The notes beneath the pieces were generated by a model. The model ran no database searches. It saw only the letters and a list, made by a program, of their open reading frames with translations, and was not told the DNA's origin. Position numbers and translations under genes: made by a program. From Hungatella hathewayi (GTDB taxonomy: Bacteria; Bacillota; Clostridia; Lachnospirales; Lachnospiraceae), in the NCBI GenBank assembly GCA_025149285.1, contig CP102274.1:2619501-2683500 (forward strand): a stretch of 64,000 bases of DNA. The letters run 5' to 3'. Shown here one piece after another: positions 46,053-54,883 of the stretch (its first letter is position 1; the number at the start of each line of letters is the position of its first letter).

Positions 46053-46958
46053 ATGATTTACACAGTGACATTTAATCCGGCTTTGGATTATGTAGTAAAA
46101 GTAAATCACTTCACGCTGGGAATGGTCAACAGAACCGTGCAGGAAGATATTTATTATGGCGGTAAGGGCATCAATGTATCGGCGGTACTTAAGACTCTGG
46201 GCTTCCAGAGCACTGCGCTGGGGTTTATAGCCGGATTTACGGGAGACGAGATTGAACGGGGAGTGAAAAATCTGGGATTCCAGTCCGATTTTATCCGGGT
46301 GGAGAACGGCTTGTCCAGAATCAATGTAAAGCTTAAATCAGAAGAGGAATCGGAGATCAACGGGATGGGACCGGAGATTACCGAAGGGGATGTGGAAAAG
46401 CTGTTTAAGCGGCTTGAGAAGCTGAAGGCAGACGACGTTTTGGTCCTGTCGGGAAGCATACCCAGTTCCATCGACGACGGGATCTACGAGCGGATCATGG
46501 AACGGTTAGACGGAAAGGGCATCCGCATTGTGGTGGATGCGACGAAGGATCTTCTGATGAACGTCCTTCCTTATCATCCATTCATGATCAAACCGAATAA
46601 CCATGAGCTGGGCGAGATGTTCGGCACTGTATTAAAGGATGAGGAAGAAATCATATATTACGCCAGACAGCTGCAGGAAAAGGGAGCGTCAAACGTTCTG
46701 GTCTCCATGGCGGGGGACGGCGCTGTCTTAATCGCAGAGGACGGGGCAGTATGTTCCATGGGAGTCCCGAAAGGAACGGTGAAGAATTCTGTGGGCGCCG
46801 GTGATTCCATGGTGGCGGGATTCATTGCCGGCTACCTGGAGAATGGAAATTATGAGCACGCATTAAGGCTTGGAAGCGCCTGCGGAAGCGCCAGTGCTTT
46901 TTCTGAAGGGCTGGCCTGCAGGGAAGATATTTTAAAACTTTATGAGGAATTACGATAG
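46053..46958 (+). CDS. fruK: 1-phosphofructokinase
   Basis: 301-residue PfkB-family kinase that phosphorylates fructose 1-phosphate to fructose 1,6-bisphosphate. It has FNPALDYVVKV near the N-terminus, the GGKGINVSAVLKTLG motif, and the C-terminal catalytic GAGDSMVAGFIAGY. GAGGTG precedes the ATG. The PTS gene begins 13 bases after its stop, which supports FruK over tagatose kinases of the same family. Confidence 0.93.
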   Translation: MIYTVTFNPALDYVVKVNHFTLGMVNRTVQEDIYYGGKGINVSAVLKTLGFQSTALGFIAGFTGDEIERGVKNLGFQSDFIRVENGLSRINVKLKSEEESEINGMGPEITEGDVEKLFKRLEKLKADDVLVLSGSIPSSIDDGIYERIMERLDGKGIRIVVDATKDLLMNVLPYHPFMIKPNNHELGEMFGTVLKDEEEIIYYARQLQEKGASNVLVSMAGDGAVLIAEDGAVCSMGVPKGTVKNSVGAGDSMVAGFIAGYLENGNYEHALRLGSACGSASAFSEGLACREDILKLYEELR

Positions 46959-46971
46959 GAGGGGTTCTGAG

Positions 46972-48927
46972 ATGAGAATAACGGAATTATTGAAAAAAGA
47001 AAGCATCGAGCTCGGCGTGAAGGTTTCTTCAAAGGAAGAGGCCATTGATACGCTGATCGGCTTAATGGCGGCCGGAGGAAGGCTGAATGACAGGGCCGGG
47101 TACAAAGAAGGAATTCTGGCCCGCGAGGCGCTGGGAAGCACGGCGGTAGGTGAGGGGATCGCCATTCCCCACGCCAAGGTGGCGGCGGTGAAGGAGCCGG
47201 GACTGGCGGCCATGGTAGTGCCTGACGGTGTGGATTATGAGGCATTCGACGGTTCTCTGGCGAACCTGATCTTTATGATCGCGGCCCCGGAGGGGGGAGC
47301 GGATGTTCATCTGGAAGCGCTGTCCCGTCTGTCAACGCTTCTCATGGACCCTGATTTTAAAAACGATTTAATCCATGCGGAGTCAAAAGAGGAATTTTTA
47401 CAGCTGATCGATGACAAGGAATCCGAGCGTTATGAGAAAAAGGCGCGCAAAGAGGAAACGAAGGCGAGTGATGCGGCACCGGCAGTCCATGAGACTGCGA
47501 AATCCGGCGCTGCCGGTTACCGCGTTCTCGCTGTGACCGCTTGCCCTACCGGTATCGCCCATACCTTTATGGCGGCTGAGAACCTGGAACAGCTGGGAAA
47601 GAAGATGGGAATCCCGGTGAAATCCGAGACCAACGGAGCCGAGGGCGCGGCCAATGTTCTGACGAAGGAAGAGATTGCCGCTGCCGACGGAATCATCATC
47701 GCGGCAGACAAGAATGTAGACATGGCCCGTTTTGACGGAAAACACGTGGTGAAGGCTTCTGTTTCCGATGGAATTCAGAAGGGCGAGGAGCTGATTAAAC
47801 GGGCTGTGAGCGGTGAGGCTCCGGTCTATCACCATACAGGTGCCGCTTCATCAGAGGAAGGCGGGGAAAACGAAGGCCTTGGCCATACGATCTATAAGCA
47901 CCTGATGAACGGCGTCTCCCATATGCTTCCGTTCGTAATCGGCGGCGGACTCTTAATCGCACTGGCATTCCTGTTCGATGATTATTCCATCAATCCGGCG
48001 AATTTCGGAAAGAATACACCGGTTGCAGCCTATCTAAAGACCATCGGAGAGCAGGCGTTTGGCATGATGCTTCCGGTTCTGGCCGGTTACATCGCCATGA
48101 GCATTGCAGACCGTCCCGGCCTGGCAGTCGGTTTCGTAGGCGGTATGGTGGCAAAGATGGGAGCCACTTTCATGAATCCGGCAGGCGGAGATGTGAACTC
48201 AGGCTTCCTCGGCGCCTTACTGGCTGGTTTTATCGGCGGTTATATTGTTGTCCTGTTAAAGAAAGTATTTAAAAAGCTTCCGAAATCCCTGGAAGGGATC
48301 AAGCCTGTTCTCTTATATCCGCTGCTGGGTATTTTCCTGGTTGCGGTTGTCACCACCTTTATCAACCCCTTCGTCGGGGCGATCAATGACGGTCTGACCC
48401 ATCTCTTAAACGGCATGGGCGGTACCAGCAAGGTGATTCTCGGAGCCGTTGTCGGCGGCATGATGTCCGTGGATATGGGCGGCCCGGTAAATAAGGCGGC
48501 ATACGTGTTCGGTACGGCGCAGCTGGCGGAAGGAAATTTCGATATTATGGCAGCCGTGATGGCAGGCGGTATGGTTCCGCCGATCGCAATCGCGCTGTGC
48601 ACTACATTTTTTAAAAAGAAATTCACAGAGAAAGAGCGCCAGTCCGGTCTGGTAAACTATATCATGGGTCTGTCCTTTATTTCCGAAGGCGCCATACCGT
48701 TTGCAGCATCGGATCCACTGCGCGTGATTCCGTCCTGTATCATCGGATCAGCCGTGGCAGGCGGGCTTTCCATGGCGTTAAACTGTACGCTGCGTGCTCC
48801 TCACGGTGGAATCTTCGTGCTTCCGACGATTGGCAATCCATTTGGCTATCTTGCAGCGATTGTGATCGGATCGGTGGTCGGCTGTGTGATTCTGGCAGCA
48901 CTGAAAAAGAATAAAACTGAAGCGTAA
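46972..48927 (+). CDS. Fructose PTS enzyme IIABC
   Basis: About 651 residues; imports fructose with phosphorylation to fructose 1-phosphate. EIIA domain (1-150) has the active His in GIAIPHAKVAA. The EIIB domain (about 180-275) has the phosphorylated Cys in VTACPTGIAHTFMAA. The EIIC domain (about 300-640) is an integral membrane channel with around eight to ten helices and the GGGLLIALAFLF and SEGAIPFAA blocks. The ATG at 46972 is after GGAGGGG. It forms one operon with fruK. Order A-B-C is common in Firmicutes fructose systems. Confidence 0.95.
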   Translation: MRITELLKKESIELGVKVSSKEEAIDTLIGLMAAGGRLNDRAGYKEGILAREALGSTAVGEGIAIPHAKVAAVKEPGLAAMVVPDGVDYEAFDGSLANLIFMIAAPEGGADVHLEALSRLSTLLMDPDFKNDLIHAESKEEFLQLIDDKESERYEKKARKEETKASDAAPAVHETAKSGAAGYRVLAVTACPTGIAHTFMAAENLEQLGKKMGIPVKSETNGAEGAANVLTKEEIAAADGIIIAADKNVDMARFDGKHVVKASVSDGIQKGEELIKRAVSGEAPVYHHTGAASSEEGGENEGLGHTIYKHLMNGVSHMLPFVIGGGLLIALAFLFDDYSINPANFGKNTPVAAYLKTIGEQAFGMMLPVLAGYIAMSIADRPGLAVGFVGGMVAKMGATFMNPAGGDVNSGFLGALLAGFIGGYIVVLLKKVFKKLPKSLEGIKPVLLYPLLGIFLVAVVTTFINPFVGAINDGLTHLLNGMGGTSKVILGAVVGGMMSVDMGGPVNKAAYVFGTAQLAEGNFDIMAAVMAGGMVPPIAIALCTTFFKKKFTEKERQSGLVNYIMGLSFISEGAIPFAASDPLRVIPSCIIGSAVAGGLSMALNCTLRAPHGGIFVLPTIGNPFGYLAAIVIGSVVGCVILAALKKNKTEA

Positions 48928-48948
48928 TCGTCCTGTTAAGGAGAGAGA

Positions 48949-48992
48949 AAAGGGGAAGATCAGTTGGAGCAAACACTGATCTTTCCCTTTTT
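48949..48992 (+). terminator. Rho-independent terminator after the fructose operon
   Basis: An arm containing GGGGAAGATCAGT pairs with ACTGATCTTTCCC, followed by TTTTT. Confidence 0.9.
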
Positions 48993-49150
48993 CTGCAATG
49001 TCAGCCTCTTCATTTCTGGTATCATCATTTCGAACAGTCACCATCGTTCAGCCGCAATTTCCCCGCAGCTCTCAAATGTTTCCCGTGCCATTTTCCCGGC
49101 AGGATGGTATAATTGACAGAAAATGAGAGGCAGCGAAAGGAAACGAGAGA

Positions 49151-50293
49151 ATGCTAACAATAAGACGAGAGAGTCTGGATATCCCGCAGGGACGCCGGAT
49201 TCTGGCGGTCAGCGATATACACGGACACGTTCACTTTTTGAAAAAGGTGCTGGAAAGGGCCGGGTTCTGTGAAGCTGACGAACTGATTATCGATGGTGAC
49301 ATCATTGAGAAGGGACCGTATTCATTAGAGACGCTCCGGTATGTGATGGAGCTTGGAAAACTCCCTAACGTCCATGTGATTTCGGGAAATGTGGACTGCT
49401 GGCAGCTGGAACTGATCGGGAGCAGGGAACCGGAGATGACGAGGGCACTGGCTGAATTTATACAAACGGCAAAGGAACGGTGGGGAGGCAGCCTTTTTCT
49501 GGATTTTTGTGATGAAATGGGGATAGAGCATCCACGGACAGAAGAGGAGACAGCTGCCGCAAAGAAACGGGTTCAGGCCTATGGGCGGGCGGAGCTGGAA
49601 TTCCTGTCAGGACTGCCTTCCATCGTGGAAGCGGGCAATTTTATCTTTGTACACGGCGGGCTTCCAAATGGCTGGGAAGAGATGGAAGGACAGGAGGCCA
49701 CTCCGGTTTTAAAGTTCGACGATTTTCGGAACAGAGGAGGAAGTTTCGACCGCTGCGTCGTGGCAGGCCACTGGCCCGTTTGCCTCTACCGTCATGAGGT
49801 GGCGGAATTCAACCCGTTGATTGACAGGGAGAAAAATATTATAAGTATAGACGGGGGCTGCGGCCTGAAACGGGATGGTCAGCTTAACTGCCTGATGATC
49901 GGGAATCCCAGGGGAACCATAGAGGAAGTCAGCTGGACATCCTATGGAGGATTTCCGGAGATGACGGCGGTTGACGGCCAGAAAGAGCAAAAAACCAGGA
50001 TATCCATTCAGTACACGGATAACCGCGTAGAGCTTCTGGCGGGACAGAGTGCGGGGCCGGGTCTGGTACGCCTTCGCCATCTGACCACGGATACTGTGTT
50101 TGCAGTGCCAAAAGACTATCTGTATGAGCGGGATGGAACGCTGCGCTGTGACGATTTCTGTGACTACCATATGGAAGTGAAGCCGGGAGAGCGAGTGGAA
50201 CTGGTGGAGGTAAACGCCCTGGGAAGCCTGATTAAGAAGAACGGAGTCAGCAGCTGGTACCATGGAAGGCTGGAGCTGGCCGGTATAGAATAG
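49151..50293 (+). CDS. Metallophosphoesterase, PPP-like
   Basis: 380 residues, cytoplasmic. Motifs SDIHGHVHFL, IDGDIIEKGP, SGNVDCWQLE and VHGGLP match bacterial PPP-type phosphatases and symmetrical diadenosine tetraphosphatases, with GHWP as a further metal site. The C-terminal 120 residues form an added beta-rich domain not seen in the shortest relatives. Substrate could be a phosphoprotein or dinucleotide. The nucleotidyltransferase gene follows after 13 bases. Confidence 0.85.
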   Translation: MLTIRRESLDIPQGRRILAVSDIHGHVHFLKKVLERAGFCEADELIIDGDIIEKGPYSLETLRYVMELGKLPNVHVISGNVDCWQLELIGSREPEMTRALAEFIQTAKERWGGSLFLDFCDEMGIEHPRTEEETAAAKKRVQAYGRAELEFLSGLPSIVEAGNFIFVHGGLPNGWEEMEGQEATPVLKFDDFRNRGGSFDRCVVAGHWPVCLYRHEVAEFNPLIDREKNIISIDGGCGLKRDGQLNCLMIGNPRGTIEEVSWTSYGGFPEMTAVDGQKEQKTRISIQYTDNRVELLAGQSAGPGLVRLRHLTTDTVFAVPKDYLYERDGTLRCDDFCDYHMEVKPGERVELVEVNALGSLIKKNGVSSWYHGRLELAGIE

Positions 50294-50306
50294 AGGAGAA
50301 AATGAT

Positions 50307-51188
50307 ATGAGTAAAAAGAAGGAAGAAACCGGTCTGCCGATGATCCAAAAGGAAGCTGCCCTGCTTCTGGAAGAGCTCTCTTTATGCCCGGAGACCTCGG
50401 CTGTGGCTGTGGGGGGCTCCAGAGCAACAGGAAGAGCCGATGAGAAGTCAGATTACGATATCTATGTATATGTAGAAAAGGAAATTCCGGAAGAGAAGCG
50501 CAGACGCATCCTGGAAAAGTACTGCAGCACTATGGAAATCGGGAATCACTACTGGGAGGCGGAGGACAACTGTACGCTGAAGGACGGCGTGGATATCGAT
50601 CTTATTTATCGGAACAGGAAGGAATTTGAGCGGGAAATAGCCGCGGTTGTGGAGCAGTTTCGGGCCTCCTGCGGATATACCACCTGTATGTGGCACAATC
50701 TGGCCACGTGCAGGATTGTGTATGACAGAGACGGAGAACTGGAAGCGATGAAAAAGCGGTTTGATGTCCCCTGTCCGGAGGAACTGAGGGACGAAATTAT
50801 CCGGAAAAACAGGGCGCTCTTAAGTGGTGTGCTTCCGTCTTACGATGCACAGATACGGAAGGCCTGGGCCAGGAGAGATCTTGTCAGCGTTAATCACAGG
50901 ACAACGGAATTTCTGGCCAGCTATTTTGATATTATTTTTGCCATGAACGGACGGACCCATCCGGGGGAGAAGCGTCTCGTGACGCTGTGTAAGGAGAGCT
51001 GTGAAAATCTGCCGGACCGGTTTGAGGAAAATCTGGAGCGTTTATTTACCGTGATGTACAATCCGGATGGGGAAGTTAACGACGTGATTGCACGTATGGT
51101 GGCGGAACTGGACCGGGCGCTGCTGAAAGTGCGACCGGGAGAATTTACGGCTGGACAGCCGCCAATGGGAGCGGCGGAGAAACAGTAA
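50307..51188 (+). CDS. Nucleotidyltransferase with DUF4037-like region
   Basis: 293 residues. The first 60 contain the nucleotidyltransferase motif VGGSRATGRADEKSDYDIYVYV (Gly-Ser then Asp-x-Asp), with a later DLIYRNR. The remaining helical region resembles DUF4037 partners. Such proteins transfer NMP to small molecules or proteins; some are toxin-antitoxin or antibiotic-modifying, but I see no partner here. GAGGAG precedes the ATG. It is in a probable two-gene operon with the phosphatase. Confidence 0.78.
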   Translation: MSKKKEETGLPMIQKEAALLLEELSLCPETSAVAVGGSRATGRADEKSDYDIYVYVEKEIPEEKRRRILEKYCSTMEIGNHYWEAEDNCTLKDGVDIDLIYRNRKEFEREIAAVVEQFRASCGYTTCMWHNLATCRIVYDRDGELEAMKKRFDVPCPEELRDEIIRKNRALLSGVLPSYDAQIRKAWARRDLVSVNHRTTEFLASYFDIIFAMNGRTHPGEKRLVTLCKESCENLPDRFEENLERLFTVMYNPDGEVNDVIARMVAELDRALLKVRPGEFTAGQPPMGAAEKQ

Positions 51189-51235
51189 CAGCATATCGCG
51201 GAGCTTTGCGATATGCTGTATGGGAGAACCGAAAT

Positions 51236-51994
51236 TTAAGAGGTAAATTCCTTCATTTCCTCGATCTCTTTTTCCTGCGCATCGATGATGCTCTGGGCGA
51301 GAGTCCTGATTTCCTCGTAATTGGTGTACTCGAGAATCGATTTGGCCATGTCGACAGCCATCTGGTGGTGCATGATCATGCCTTCGGCAAATGCGTGATC
51401 GAGGCTGTCGGTGCCGGCCTTGTTCATGGAATGATCGTGATCCAGCATCTTGTCGTATTCCTCTAAATAGGCGCTTTCCTGGTCTGCATCGTTATGGCCT
51501 TCCGCCTCATACTTTCTGATCAGATCCCTCATCTGCCGGATCTCTTCCGTCTGGGTGGTTTTGATGGTTTCGGCCAGCTTTTTCAGCGTTTCATTGTTTC
51601 CGCCGTATTCGAGATAACTGTCAGCCATCTCGACCGCGGACTCGTGATGAGGAATCATGCCGTTTAAAAAGTCGATGGAAGCGTTTCCCGTCTTGGGAAT
51701 GTTCTCCATGTCGCGCATCATGTTCCTCATGATTTCGTCCTGGCGCTGCAGGTAACGGTTTGTGTCGTCGTCAGCGGCTGCGCTGCTGGTTCCATGGGCG
51801 CTGTGATCCATATGATTCTGGCTTTCCGCGGCCCCGGATGACTGTTCGGTGGACTGGCTGCTGCTTTCCGTCTCCGCAGGTGCAGGTGAAAGCGGGGCTT
51901 TCTTACGGCTTCCGGCCGCGGCAAAGACGGCGACCGCGATGATGACGACGGCGGCTATGATTCCGGCCGCCCAGTATTTCATATTTTTATTCAT
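51236..51994 (-). CDS. DUF305 membrane-anchored protein
   Basis: 252 residues on the minus strand. An N-terminal helix (about 8-27) anchors it, followed by a Ser/Glu/Thr-rich linker to about 75. Two similar units follow, each with a His-His motif: MIPHHESAVEMADSYLE and MIMHHQMAVDMAKSIL, the pattern of DUF305 in the ferritin-like clan. A copper or other metal role is suspected for the family. GGAGG precedes the ATG. It converges with the upstream nucleotidyltransferase gene. Confidence 0.87.
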   Translation of the reverse strand: MNKNMKYWAAGIIAAVVIIAVAVFAAAGSRKKAPLSPAPAETESSSQSTEQSSGAAESQNHMDHSAHGTSSAAADDDTNRYLQRQDEIMRNMMRDMENIPKTGNASIDFLNGMIPHHESAVEMADSYLEYGGNNETLKKLAETIKTTQTEEIRQMRDLIRKYEAEGHNDADQESAYLEEYDKMLDHDHSMNKAGTDSLDHAFAEGMIMHHQMAVDMAKSILEYTNYEEIRTLAQSIIDAQEKEIEEMKEFTS

Positions 51995-52129
51995 AATCCC
52001 ATTTCCTCCATTTCTAATCGGTATTTTTAGTATGAGGTGGAGAGGGTACGTTTATGCACCATGGAAAATTCTAATCTTGTACAGGATTTCCGATTCTGGT
52101 AAAATGAGGATAAAAAGGAGGAGCTTTTT

Positions 52130-52999
52130 ATGCGGACAGAACAGGAAATGTTTTCAATGATTCTCGATGCGGCAAAGGCGGACGGCCGAATCCGCGCCGT
52201 ATATATGAATGGATCCCGGGTTAATCCGGAGGCGAAACACGATATTTTTCAGGATTATGATATTGCTTATGTTGTGACAGAGACGGAATCCTTCCGGGAG
52301 GACAGAACATGGATCGACCGGTTTGGGGAGCGCCTCTATATGCAGTATCCGGAGGAGAACCGCGAGTATCCTTCGGATGTGGCCAACTGCTACGGATGGC
52401 TTATCCAGTTTGCCGATGGTAACCGTCTGGACCTGCATGTGCAGACGCTTTCCTGGTCCTTACGTGCGATGGAGGAGGACCGGATGTTCCGGATTCTGTA
52501 TGATAAGGATGGCTGCCTGGCGAAAGCGCCGGAGCCGGCAGCGGAGTTTTACCGGGTGAAACGGCCGGAGGAGAGCCGGTTTCTCTCTGTCTGCAATGAA
52601 TTCTGGTGGTGCCTGAACAATGTGGCGAAGGGGCTGTGGAGAAAAGAGATACCGTACGCACAGGATATGGTTAATTTCCATGTGCGTCCCCAGCTGATAA
52701 GGCTTCTGTCCTGGAAGGCAGGAATCGACACGGATTTCACGTGCAGTCCGGGGAAATCCGGAAAGTATCTGTACCGTTATTTATCGCAGGAGGAGTGGTC
52801 CCGTCTGATGAAAACGTATGCGGGCGGCAGCGCGGACGAGATGTGGGAAGCGGCAGACACCATGTGCGTGCTGTTTCACGAGACTGCTCTGGCTGTGGCG
52901 GAGCAGCTGGGATTTCAGTACGATAAGAGAGAAGCGGAGGCGAGTCTCCATTTTTTCCGCCATGTAAGAGGGCTGCCTGAAGATGCAAAAGAACTGTGA
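52130..52999 (+). CDS. Aminoglycoside 6-adenylyltransferase-like protein
   Basis: 289 residues matching the ANT(6)/AadE-AadK family along its whole length: NGSRVNPEAKHDIFQDYDIAYVV near the start, the block CYGWLIQFADGNRLDLHVQT, FWWCLNNVAKGLWRKEIPYAQ, and FHETALAVAEQLGF near the end. Members adenylylate streptomycin. Chromosomal copies like this one are often of unknown resistance level. GGAGGAG lies upstream. GC content and context resemble neighbours, so recent transfer is not indicated. Confidence 0.87.
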   Translation: MRTEQEMFSMILDAAKADGRIRAVYMNGSRVNPEAKHDIFQDYDIAYVVTETESFREDRTWIDRFGERLYMQYPEENREYPSDVANCYGWLIQFADGNRLDLHVQTLSWSLRAMEEDRMFRILYDKDGCLAKAPEPAAEFYRVKRPEESRFLSVCNEFWWCLNNVAKGLWRKEIPYAQDMVNFHVRPQLIRLLSWKAGIDTDFTCSPGKSGKYLYRYLSQEEWSRLMKTYAGGSADEMWEAADTMCVLFHETALAVAEQLGFQYDKREAEASLHFFRHVRGLPEDAKEL

Positions 53000-53013
53000 G
53001 GGGAGAACCTGAA

Positions 53014-53100
53014 TTGGTAAAACAGTGGTTCCGTGAGTGGAAAAAGCAGATCGACCGGTGCTGCATGGAACTTGAACTTGTCATAAAGGAGGCAAAATGA
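53014..53100 (+). CDS. Possible 28-residue peptide
   Basis: A TTG start 8 bases after GGGGAG opens a frame of 28 codons (VKQWFREWKKQIDRCC onward), ending where the next gene starts (ATGATGA). It is amphipathic and basic. It may be a real small gene, a translational coupling leader, or chance. Nothing homologous comes to mind. Confidence 0.25.
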   Translation: MVKQWFREWKKQIDRCCMELELVIKEAK

Positions 53101-54110
53101 TGAAAACATATAACTGGGGAATCATAGGAACCGGATCCATTGCGCGGGAGATGGCGGCAGCCCTGACTGCCTGCCGCGGCACCGTCTATGGTGTCTGTGG
53201 GACGAGCAGAGAGAAGGCGGAGCGCTTTGCGGCGGAGAATGGAGTTCTTCACGCGTTTGCGGATGGGGCTGCACTGCTTGCAGATGAGAATGTGGATATT
53301 GTATACATTGCCACGCCTCATAACATGCATTTCGATTACATCAGACAGGCGGTTCTGGCTGGAAAACACGTTCTTTGTGAGAAGGCCATCACGGTTTCGT
53401 CCGCGGAGCTGGAGGAAGCGGCTGCGCTGGCGGAGGAAAAGGGCGTGGTGGTGATGGAGGCCATGACGATTTTTCATATGCCGCTCTATAAAAAGCTTAA
53501 GGAGATCGTGGATTCGGGAGCAATCGGCCCGGTAAAGATGATTTCCGTCAATTTCGGAAGCTGTAAGCCTTACGATGTGACCAGCCGGTTCTTTCGTAAA
53601 GAACTGGCCGGAGGCGCGCTTCTTGATATCGGGACGTACGCCGTATCCTTTGCCAGGTATTTTCTTGATGAGAGACCGGATACGGTGCTGTCAGCAGTGA
53701 AACGGTTTGAGACGGGGGTAGATGAAGAGTCCGGGATCGTCCTTATGGGAGAAAACGGACAGATGGCGGTTATCGCACTCTCCATGAGAGCCAAACAGCC
53801 GAAACGCGGCGTCGTAGCCGGTGAACTGGGCTATATCGAGGTCTCTGAATATCCGAGAGCAGACCGGGCCGCCATTGTCTATACTGCAGACGGACGGAGG
53901 GAGGAGATTACCTGCGGCGACAGCAAAAAGGCTTTGGAATACGAGGTGGAAGATATGGAAAAGGCTGTGTCGGAACATCTTGTGTCAGAGAGCATGGCCC
54001 TTTCCCGGGAGGTCATGTGGCTTTTAAGCAGTGTACAGAAGCGGTGGGAAGAACAGGAATTGAGGACAGAACAGGGAGGACAGAAGGATGTACCAGTGCT
54101 GCATATTTGA
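53100..54110 (+). CDS. Gfo/Idh/MocA-family oxidoreductase
   Basis: About 336 residues. The N-terminal NAD(P) domain has WGIIGTGSIAREMAAAL, and the motif VLCEKAITVS carries the conserved Glu-Lys. The C-terminal alpha/beta domain has GGALLDIGTYAVSFARYF. Substrate is unknown, probably a sugar or inositol derivative. AAGGAGG is 7 bases before the ATG at 53100; 53097 is an alternative. It overlaps the HAD phosphatase gene by 23 bases. Confidence 0.9.
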   Translation: MKTYNWGIIGTGSIAREMAAALTACRGTVYGVCGTSREKAERFAAENGVLHAFADGAALLADENVDIVYIATPHNMHFDYIRQAVLAGKHVLCEKAITVSSAELEEAAALAEEKGVVVMEAMTIFHMPLYKKLKEIVDSGAIGPVKMISVNFGSCKPYDVTSRFFRKELAGGALLDIGTYAVSFARYFLDERPDTVLSAVKRFETGVDEESGIVLMGENGQMAVIALSMRAKQPKRGVVAGELGYIEVSEYPRADRAAIVYTADGRREEITCGDSKKALEYEVEDMEKAVSEHLVSESMALSREVMWLLSSVQKRWEEQELRTEQGGQKDVPVLHI

Positions 54111-54741
54111 TTTGGATGGAACGATTATCAATACGCTGCATTCTTTAAGGAAAACGGTGAATGAGACGATAAAACAGTTTGGCTATGGCCCCATGGATGA
54201 GTACCACGTTAAGTATTTTGTGGGAGACGGATATAAAAAGCTGATGGAACGGACGCTTAAATACTGCGGGGACACAGAGCTTACTCATTACGAGGCGGCG
54301 CTGGAGGTCTATGATGAGATGTTTAAAAAGTACTGTTTGTATCAGGTGGAACCGTATGCCGGCATGCCGGAGTTTTTGACGATGCTGAAGGAAAAGGGAA
54401 TCCGGATCGCGGTGGTGACGAACAAGGCCCATGACCGTGCCGTCGAGTGTGTGGAGACAGTCTACGGCCCCGGCTTTTTTGATAAGATAACCGGCGAGGG
54501 AAACGGTATAAAGTGTAAGCCTGATCCTGAGGGCGCCCTTAAAACGGCGGAGGAATTTCATGTAAAACCGTCGGAATGCCTCTATTTTGGAGATACCAAT
54601 ACCGATATGAGAACAGGAATTAACGCCGGCATGGATACAGCAGGGGTTCTGTGGGGATTTCGGGACAGAGCGGAACTGGAGGCGTTTAAGCCAAAGTATA
54701 TCATCAGCCATCCGGATGAAATTAAGTCCCTGTTCCGGTAA
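54088..54741 (+). CDS. HAD-family phosphatase (phosphoglycolate phosphatase-like)
   Basis: 217 residues. HAD motifs: FDLDGTIINTL (nucleophile Asp and general acid), VVTNKA, Lys in CKPDPEGALKTAEEF, and GDTNTDMRTG. The cap domain is helical (C1), as in Gph/PgmB. Substrate is not certain. GGGAGGAC precedes the ATG. It overlaps the oxidoreductase gene end, indicating an operon. Confidence 0.9.
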   Translation: MYQCCIFDLDGTIINTLHSLRKTVNETIKQFGYGPMDEYHVKYFVGDGYKKLMERTLKYCGDTELTHYEAALEVYDEMFKKYCLYQVEPYAGMPEFLTMLKEKGIRIAVVTNKAHDRAVECVETVYGPGFFDKITGEGNGIKCKPDPEGALKTAEEFHVKPSECLYFGDTNTDMRTGINAGMDTAGVLWGFRDRAELEAFKPKYIISHPDEIKSLFR

Positions 54742-54794
54742 CCGGATTTGTGCAGATTAAAAGAATGAATAAAAATAAAAAAAGACAGGAAACT

Positions 54795-54833
54795 AAAGAG
54801 AGATACTCTGGACAGAGGATTCTCTCTTTTTTT
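54795..54833 (+). terminator. Rho-independent terminator after the HAD gene
   Basis: AAAGAGAGA (54795-54803) pairs with TCTCTCTTT (from 54821), with further pairs inside, followed by TTTTTT. The gap to 55005 holds TATAAT at 54871-54876 and the presumed left end of the IS91-type element. Confidence 0.78.
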
Positions 54834-54883
54834 GCTTTCTAGGAAACTTCGCAAATCGGCCAAGATAGTGTATAATGGACTTG

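Noticed and set aside
52130..52999. Recently acquired resistance gene
   Set aside because: The ANT(6)-like gene has no mobile element beside it, and its base use looks like that of its neighbours.
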